Origin: Protonemura montana
Lineage: Eukaryota; Arthropoda; Insecta; Plecoptera; Nemouridae
Reading direction: 5' to 3'
Assembly: GCA_947568835.1 (NCBI GenBank)
Contig: OX387610.1
Span: 17,407,050-17,471,049 of the forward strand
Length of the DNA: 64,000 nt
Part shown: one piece after another, positions 58,886-64,000 of the stretch
How the letters are laid out: every line of letters starts with the position of its first letter
Numbering within the stretch: the first letter of the stretch is position 1
The notes under the pieces: generated by a model
Seen by the model: the letters and a program-made list of their open reading frames with translations, nothing else
Told to the model about the DNA's origin: nothing
Databases searched by the model: none
Made by a program: the position numbers and the translations under genes

Positions 58886-61800
58886 CTCCAGACTATCTGC
58901 CACGCTAGCCAGTGGCTCCAGCCACTCTGCCACGCTAGCTAGACGCTCCATGCACTCTTCCTTGCTACCCAGAATCTCCAGACACTCTGCCACGCTAGCC
59001 ACTGGCTCCAGCCACTCTGCCACGCTAGCTAGACGCTCCAGGCACTCTGCCTCGCTACTTAGACGCTCCAGACACTCTGCCTCGCTAGCCAGCCGCTCCA
59101 GACACTCTACCACGCAAGCTAGACGCTCCAGGCACTCTGCATCGCTAGCCAGGCGTTCCAGACACTCTGGCTCGCTCCCATACGCTCCAGACTTTCTGCC
59201 ACGCTAGCCAGTGGCTCCAGACTATCTGCCACGCTAGCCAGAGGCTGCAGACACTCTGCAATGCTAGCCAGACGCTCCAGACACTCTGCCACGCTAGCCA
59301 GAGGCTGAAGACACTCTGCAATGCTAGCCAGGCGCTCCAGACACTCTGCCTCGCTAGCCAGCCGCTCCAGACACTCTGCCTCGCTAGCCAGGCGCTCCAG
59401 ACACTCTGCCACGCTAGCCAGACGCTCCAGACACTCTGATTCGCTACCCAGACGTTCAAGACACTTTGCCTCGCTCCCCAGACGCTCCAGACACTCTGCC
59501 TCGTTAGCCAGGCGCTTCAGAAGCTCTGCCTCGCTAGCCAGGCGCTCCAGACACTCTGCCACGGTAGCCAGAGGCTGAAAACACTCAGCAATGCTAGCCA
59601 GACGCTCCAGACACTCTGCCACGCTAGCTAGACGCTCCAGACACTCTGATTCGCTACTTAGACGCTCCAGACACCTTGCCTCGCTACCCAGACACACCAG
59701 ACACTCTGCCTCGCTAGCTAAACGCTCCAGACACTCTGCCTTGCTACCCAGACCCTCCAGACACTCTGTCTCGCTAGCCATGCGCTCCAGAATTTCTGCC
59801 TTGCTACCCAGACGCTCCAGACTATCTGCCACGCTAGCCAGTGGCTCCAGACTATCTGCCACGCTAGCCAGAGGCTCCAGACACTCTGCCACGCTTGTTA
59901 GACAATCCAGACTTTCTGCCTCGCTAGCCAGGCGCTCCAGACACTCTGCCTCGCAAGCCAGCCGCTCCAGACACTCTGCCACGCTAGCCAGACGCTCCAG
60001 ACACTCTGATTCGCTACCCAGACGTTCAAGACACTTTGCCTTGCTCCCCAGACGCTCCAGACACTCTGCCTCGTTAGCCAGGCGCTTCAGAAGCTCTGCC
60101 TCGCTAGCCAGGCGCTCCAGACACTCTGCCATTCTAGCCAGACGCTCCAGACTATCTGCTACGCTAGCCAGAGGCTCCAGACACTCTGCCACGCTAAATA
60201 GACGCTCCAGACACTCTGCCTTGCTACCCAGAATCTCCAGACACTCTGCCTCGCTAGCCAGGCTCTCCAGACACTCTGCCTCGCTACCCAGACGCTTTAG
60301 ACTATCTGCCACGCTAGCCAGTGGCTCCAGACACTCTGCCACGCTAGCTAGACGCTCCAGGCACTCTGCCTCGCTACTTAGACGCTCCAGAAACTCTGCC
60401 TCACTAGCCAGGCACTCCAGACACTCTGGCTCGCTACCCAGACGATCCAGACACTCTGCCTCCCTAGCCAGCCGCTCCAGACACTCTGCCATGCTAGCCA
60501 GTGATTTCAGACACTCTGCTACGCTAGCTAGACGGTCCAGACTCTCTGCCACGCTAGCTAGACGCTCCAGACACTCTGCCTTGCTACTTAGACCCTCCAG
60601 ACACTCTGCCTCGCTAGCCAGGCTTTCCAGACACTCTGCCTCGCTACCCAGACGCTCCAGACTATTTGCCACGCTAGTCAGTGGCTCCAGACTATCTGCC
60701 ACGCTAGCCAGAGGCTGAAGACACTCTGCAATGCTAGCCAGGCGCTCCAGACACTCTGCCTCGCTAGCCAGCCGCTACAGACACTCTGCCATGCTAGCCA
60801 GACGCTTCAGACACTCTGGCTAGCTACCCAGACTCTCCAGACACTCTGCCTCGCTAGCCAGGCGCTCCAGACACTCTGCCACGCTAGCCAGACGCTCCAG
60901 ACACTCTGATTCGCTACCCAGACGTTCAAGACACTTTGCCTCGCTCCCCAGACGCTCCAGACACTCTGCCTCGTTAGCCAGGCGCTTCAGAAGCTCTGCC
61001 TCGCTAGCCAGGCGCTCCAGACACTCTGCCATTCTAGCCAGACGCTCCAGACTATCTGCTACGCTAGCCAGAGGCTCTAGACACTCTGCCACGCTAGATA
61101 GACGCTCCAGACACTCTGCCTTGCTACCCAGAATCTCCAGACACTCTCCCTCAGTAGCCAGGCGCTCCAGACACTCTGCCTCGCTACCCAGACGCTTTAG
61201 ACTATCTGCCACGCTAGCCAGTGGCTCCAGACACTCTGCCACGCTAGCTAGACGCTCCAGGCACTCTGCCTCGCTACTTAAACGCTCCAGAAACTCTGCC
61301 TCACTAGCCAGGCACTCCAGACACTCTGGCTCGCTACCCAGACGATCCAGACACTCTGCCTCCCTAGCCAGCCGCTTTAGACACTCTGCCATGCTAGCCA
61401 GAGATTTCAGACACTCTGCTACGCTAGCTAGACGCTCCAGACACTCTGCCACGCTAGCTAGACGCTCCAGACACTCTGCCTTGCTACTTAGACCCTCCAG
61501 ACACTCTGCCTCGCTAGCCAGGCGCTCCAGACACTCTGCCTCGCTACCCAGACGCTCCAGACTATTTGCCACGCTAGCCAGAGGCTCCAGACACTCTGCC
61601 ACGCTAGCTAGACGCTCCAGACACTCTGCCTCGCTAGCCAGGCACTCCAGACACTCTGATTCGCTACCCAGACGTTCCAGACACTTTGCCTCGCTACCCA
61701 GACGCTCCAGACTATCTGCAACGCTAGCCAGAGGCTCCAGACACTCTGCCACGCTAGCTAGACGCTCCAGACACTCTGCCTTGCTACCCAGAATCTCAAG

Positions 61801-64000
61801 ACACTCTGCCACGCTAGCCAGTGGCTCCAGCCACTCTGCCACGCTAGCTAGACGCTCCAGGCACTTGCCTCGCTACTTAGACGCTCCAGACACTCTGCCT
61901 CGCTAGCCAGCCGCTCCAGACACTCTACCACGCTAGCCAGACACTCCAGACACTCTACCACGCAAGCTAGACGCTCCAGGCACTCTGCCTCGCTAGCCAG
62001 GCGTTCCATACACTCTGGCTCGCTCCCATACGCTCCAGACTTTCTGCCACGCTAGCCAGTGGCTCCAGACTATCTGCCACGCTAGCCAGAGGCTGCAGAC
62101 ACTCTGCAATGCTAGCCAGACGCTCCAGACACTCTGCCACGCTAGCCAGAGGCTGGAGACACTCTGCAATGCTAGCCAGGCGCTCCAGACACTCTGCCTC
62201 GCTAGCCAGCCGCTCCAGACACTCTGCCATGCTAGCCAGACGCTTCAGACACTCTGGCTAGCAACCCAGACTCTCCAGACACTCTGCCTCGCTAGCCAGG
62301 CGCTCCAGACACTCTGCCACGCTAGCCAGACGCTCCAGACACTCTGATTCGCTACCCAGACGTTCAAGACACTTTGCCTCGCTCCCCAGACGCTCCAGAC
62401 ACTCTGCCTCGTTAGCCAGGCGCTTAAGAAGCTCTGCCTCGCTAGCCAGGCGCTCCAGACACTCTGCCATTCTAGCCAGACGCTCCAGATTATCTGCTAC
62501 GCTAGCCAGAGGCTCCAGACACTCTGCCACGCTAGATAGACGCTCCAGACACTCTGCCTTGCTACCCAGAATCTCCAGACACTCTGCCTCGCTAGCCAGG
62601 CGCTCCAGACACTCTGCCTCGCTACCCAGACGCTTTAGACTATCTGCAACGCTAGCCAGTGGCTCCAGACACTCTGCCACGCTAGCTAGACGCTCCAGGC
62701 ACTCTGCCTCGCTACTTAGACGCTCCAGAAACTCTGCCTCACTAGCCAGGCACTCCAGACACTCTGGCTCGCTACCCAGACGATCCAGACACTCTGCCTC
62801 CCTAGCCAGCCGCTCCAGACACTCTGCCATGCTAGCCAGAAATTTCAGACACTCTGCTACGCTAGCTAGACGCTCCAGACACTCTGCCACGCTAGCTAGA
62901 CGCTCCAGACACTCTGCCTTGCTACTAAGACCCTCCAGACACTCTGCCTCGCTAGCCAGGCGCTCCAGACACTCTTCCTCGCTAGCCAGGTGCTCCAGAC
63001 ACTCTGCCTCGCTATCCAGACGCTCCAGACACTCTGCCTCGCTAGCCAGCCTCTCCAGACACTCTGCAATGCTAGCCAGACGCTCCAGACTTTCTGCCAC
63101 GCTAGCCAGAGGTTTTAGACACTCTGCTACGCTAGCTGGACGCTCCAGACACTCTGCCTTGCTACCCAGACCCTCCAGACACTCTGCCTTGCTACCCAGA
63201 CCCTCCAGACACTCTGCCTCGCTAGCCAGGCGCTCCAGACACGCTGCCTCGCTACCCAGACGCTCCAGACTATCAGCCACGCTAGCCAGTGGCTCCAGAT
63301 TATCTGCCACGCTAGCCAGACGCTCCAGACACTCTGCCTCGCTAGCCAGATGCTCCAGACTTTCTGCCACGCTAGCCAGAGGTTTTAGACACTCTGCTAC
63401 GCTAGCTAGACGCTCCAGACACTCTGCGTCGCTAGCTTGACGCTCCAGACACTCTGCCTTGCTACCCAGACCCTCCAGACACTCTGCCCCGCTAGCCTGG
63501 CGCTCCAGACACTCTGCCTCGCGACCCAGACGCTCCAGATACTCTGCCTCGCTACCCAGACGCTCCAGACTATCTGCCACGCTAGCCAAAGGCCCCAGAC
63601 ACTCTGCCACGCTAGCTAGACGCTCCAGACACTCTGTCTCGCTAGCCAGGCGCTCCAGACACTCTGCCTCGCTACCAAGACTCTCTAGACACTCTGCCTC
63701 GCTAGCCAGCCGCTTCAGACACTCTGCTACGCTACCCTGACGCTCCAGACTATCAGCCACGCTAGCCAGTGGCTCCAGATTATCTGCCACGCTAGCCAGA
63801 GGCTCCAGACACTCTGCCACGCTAGCTAGACGCTCCAGACACTCTGCCTCCCTAGCCAGACGCTCCAGACTTTCTGCCACGCTAGCCAGAGGTTTCAGAC
63901 ACTCTGCTACGCTAGCTTAACGCTCCAGACTTTCTGCTACGCTAGCCAGACGCTCAAGACACTATGCCACGCTAGCTTGACGCTCCAGACACTCTGCCTT
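58886..64000. repeat. Segmental duplication in right array, copy 2 (cut by window end)
   Basis: Partner of 51,031-56,115. It carries the same three classes of 1-bp register slip, except that the window ends before the third class. It contains an empty paralogue of the retrotransposon site, TACCCAGAATC at 61,785-61,795, followed by TCAAGACACT and then the same downstream monomers as at 51,042. Confidence 0.88.

Larger units (their letters stand above)
51021..64000. repeat. 30-bp tandem array, right part (diverged, register-slipped)
   Basis: Same monomer family as the left array but more heterogeneous. The monomer start moves from 12 to 4 modulo 30 through eight 1-bp deletions. The CGCTCCCATACG lesion occurs near 51,321, 54,050, 59,176 and 62,029. 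GGCACTTGCC occurs near 53,890 and 61,864. CTGCCTGCTACC occurs near 56,143 and 58,092. The boundary monomer CTGGCTAGCT recurs at 52,961 and 60,816, with a CTGGCTAGCA version at 54,279 and 62,254. The array continues past the window end. No gene is seen within it. Confidence 0.95.

Noticed and set aside
51107-63880. Long ORFs across the right array
   Set aside because: Same repeat-derived open frames, with ends created by 1-bp register slips. No independent coding evidence.
1-64000. Telomeric repeat or G-quadruplex array
   Set aside because: No short G-run motif or TTAGG-like unit is present, and the 30-bp monomer lacks runs of three or more G on either strand in its consensus.

Overview
The window is eukaryotic non-genic DNA: one very large 30-bp tandem-repeat (satellite or minisatellite) array, split once by a full-length non-LTR retrotransposon. 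No host protein gene, tRNA or rRNA is supported. The retrotransposon (CCHC-knuckle ORF1, plus an ORF2 with AP-type endonuclease, reverse transcriptase and RNase H) resembles I-group elements common in arthropods. An arthropod host, perhaps an arachnid, is therefore my best guess, but this is inference from the element only.

Left array, 1-44,840. It holds 1,494 complete 30-bp monomers plus a 20-bp partial one, and I see no net insertion or deletion: every monomer starts at position 1 modulo 30. Monomer variants are arranged in a hierarchy. A recurrent boundary monomer (GGCTAGCTACC core) cuts the array into higher-order units. The commonest unit is 2,940 bp (98 monomers). Derivatives of 900, 1,980, 2,280, 2,310, 2,850, 3,240, 3,630, 3,870 and 5,850 bp can each be explained by whole-monomer unequal exchange. 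Inside most units is a 690-bp (23-monomer) sub-repeat present one to three times. Above the units, the first ~11.8 kb recurs near-identically 18,090 bp downstream, with the offset falling to 17,130 bp after a 960-bp deletion.

Retrotransposon, 44,841-51,020 (6,180 bp, + strand). It is flanked by an 11-bp target-site duplication and both ORFs are intact. The 5' end folds on paper into a nested pseudoknot with hepatitis-delta-like ribozyme topology (44,841-44,984). The 3' end has a GC-rich stem-loop and a short GTTC repeat instead of poly(A). An empty paralogue of the insertion site survives in the array at 61,785-61,795 and 53,810-53,820.

Right array, 51,021-64,000. It is the same 30-bp family but more divergent. 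The register slips eight times by one base, and these slips reduce to three ancestral 1-bp deletions copied by later amplification. A ~7.9-kb segment beside the element (51,031-56,115) is repeated at 58,886-64,000, and a 1,949-bp unit is repeated within the right array. The array runs off both window edges.

The long open frames on both strands of the array (decapeptide repeats such as AECLERLASV and ASLARRSRHS) follow from a stop-poor 30-bp monomer. I do not annotate them as genes. The most interesting items are the ribozyme-like 5' structure, the indel-free register over 44.8 kb, and the multi-level hierarchy with traceable recombination junctions.
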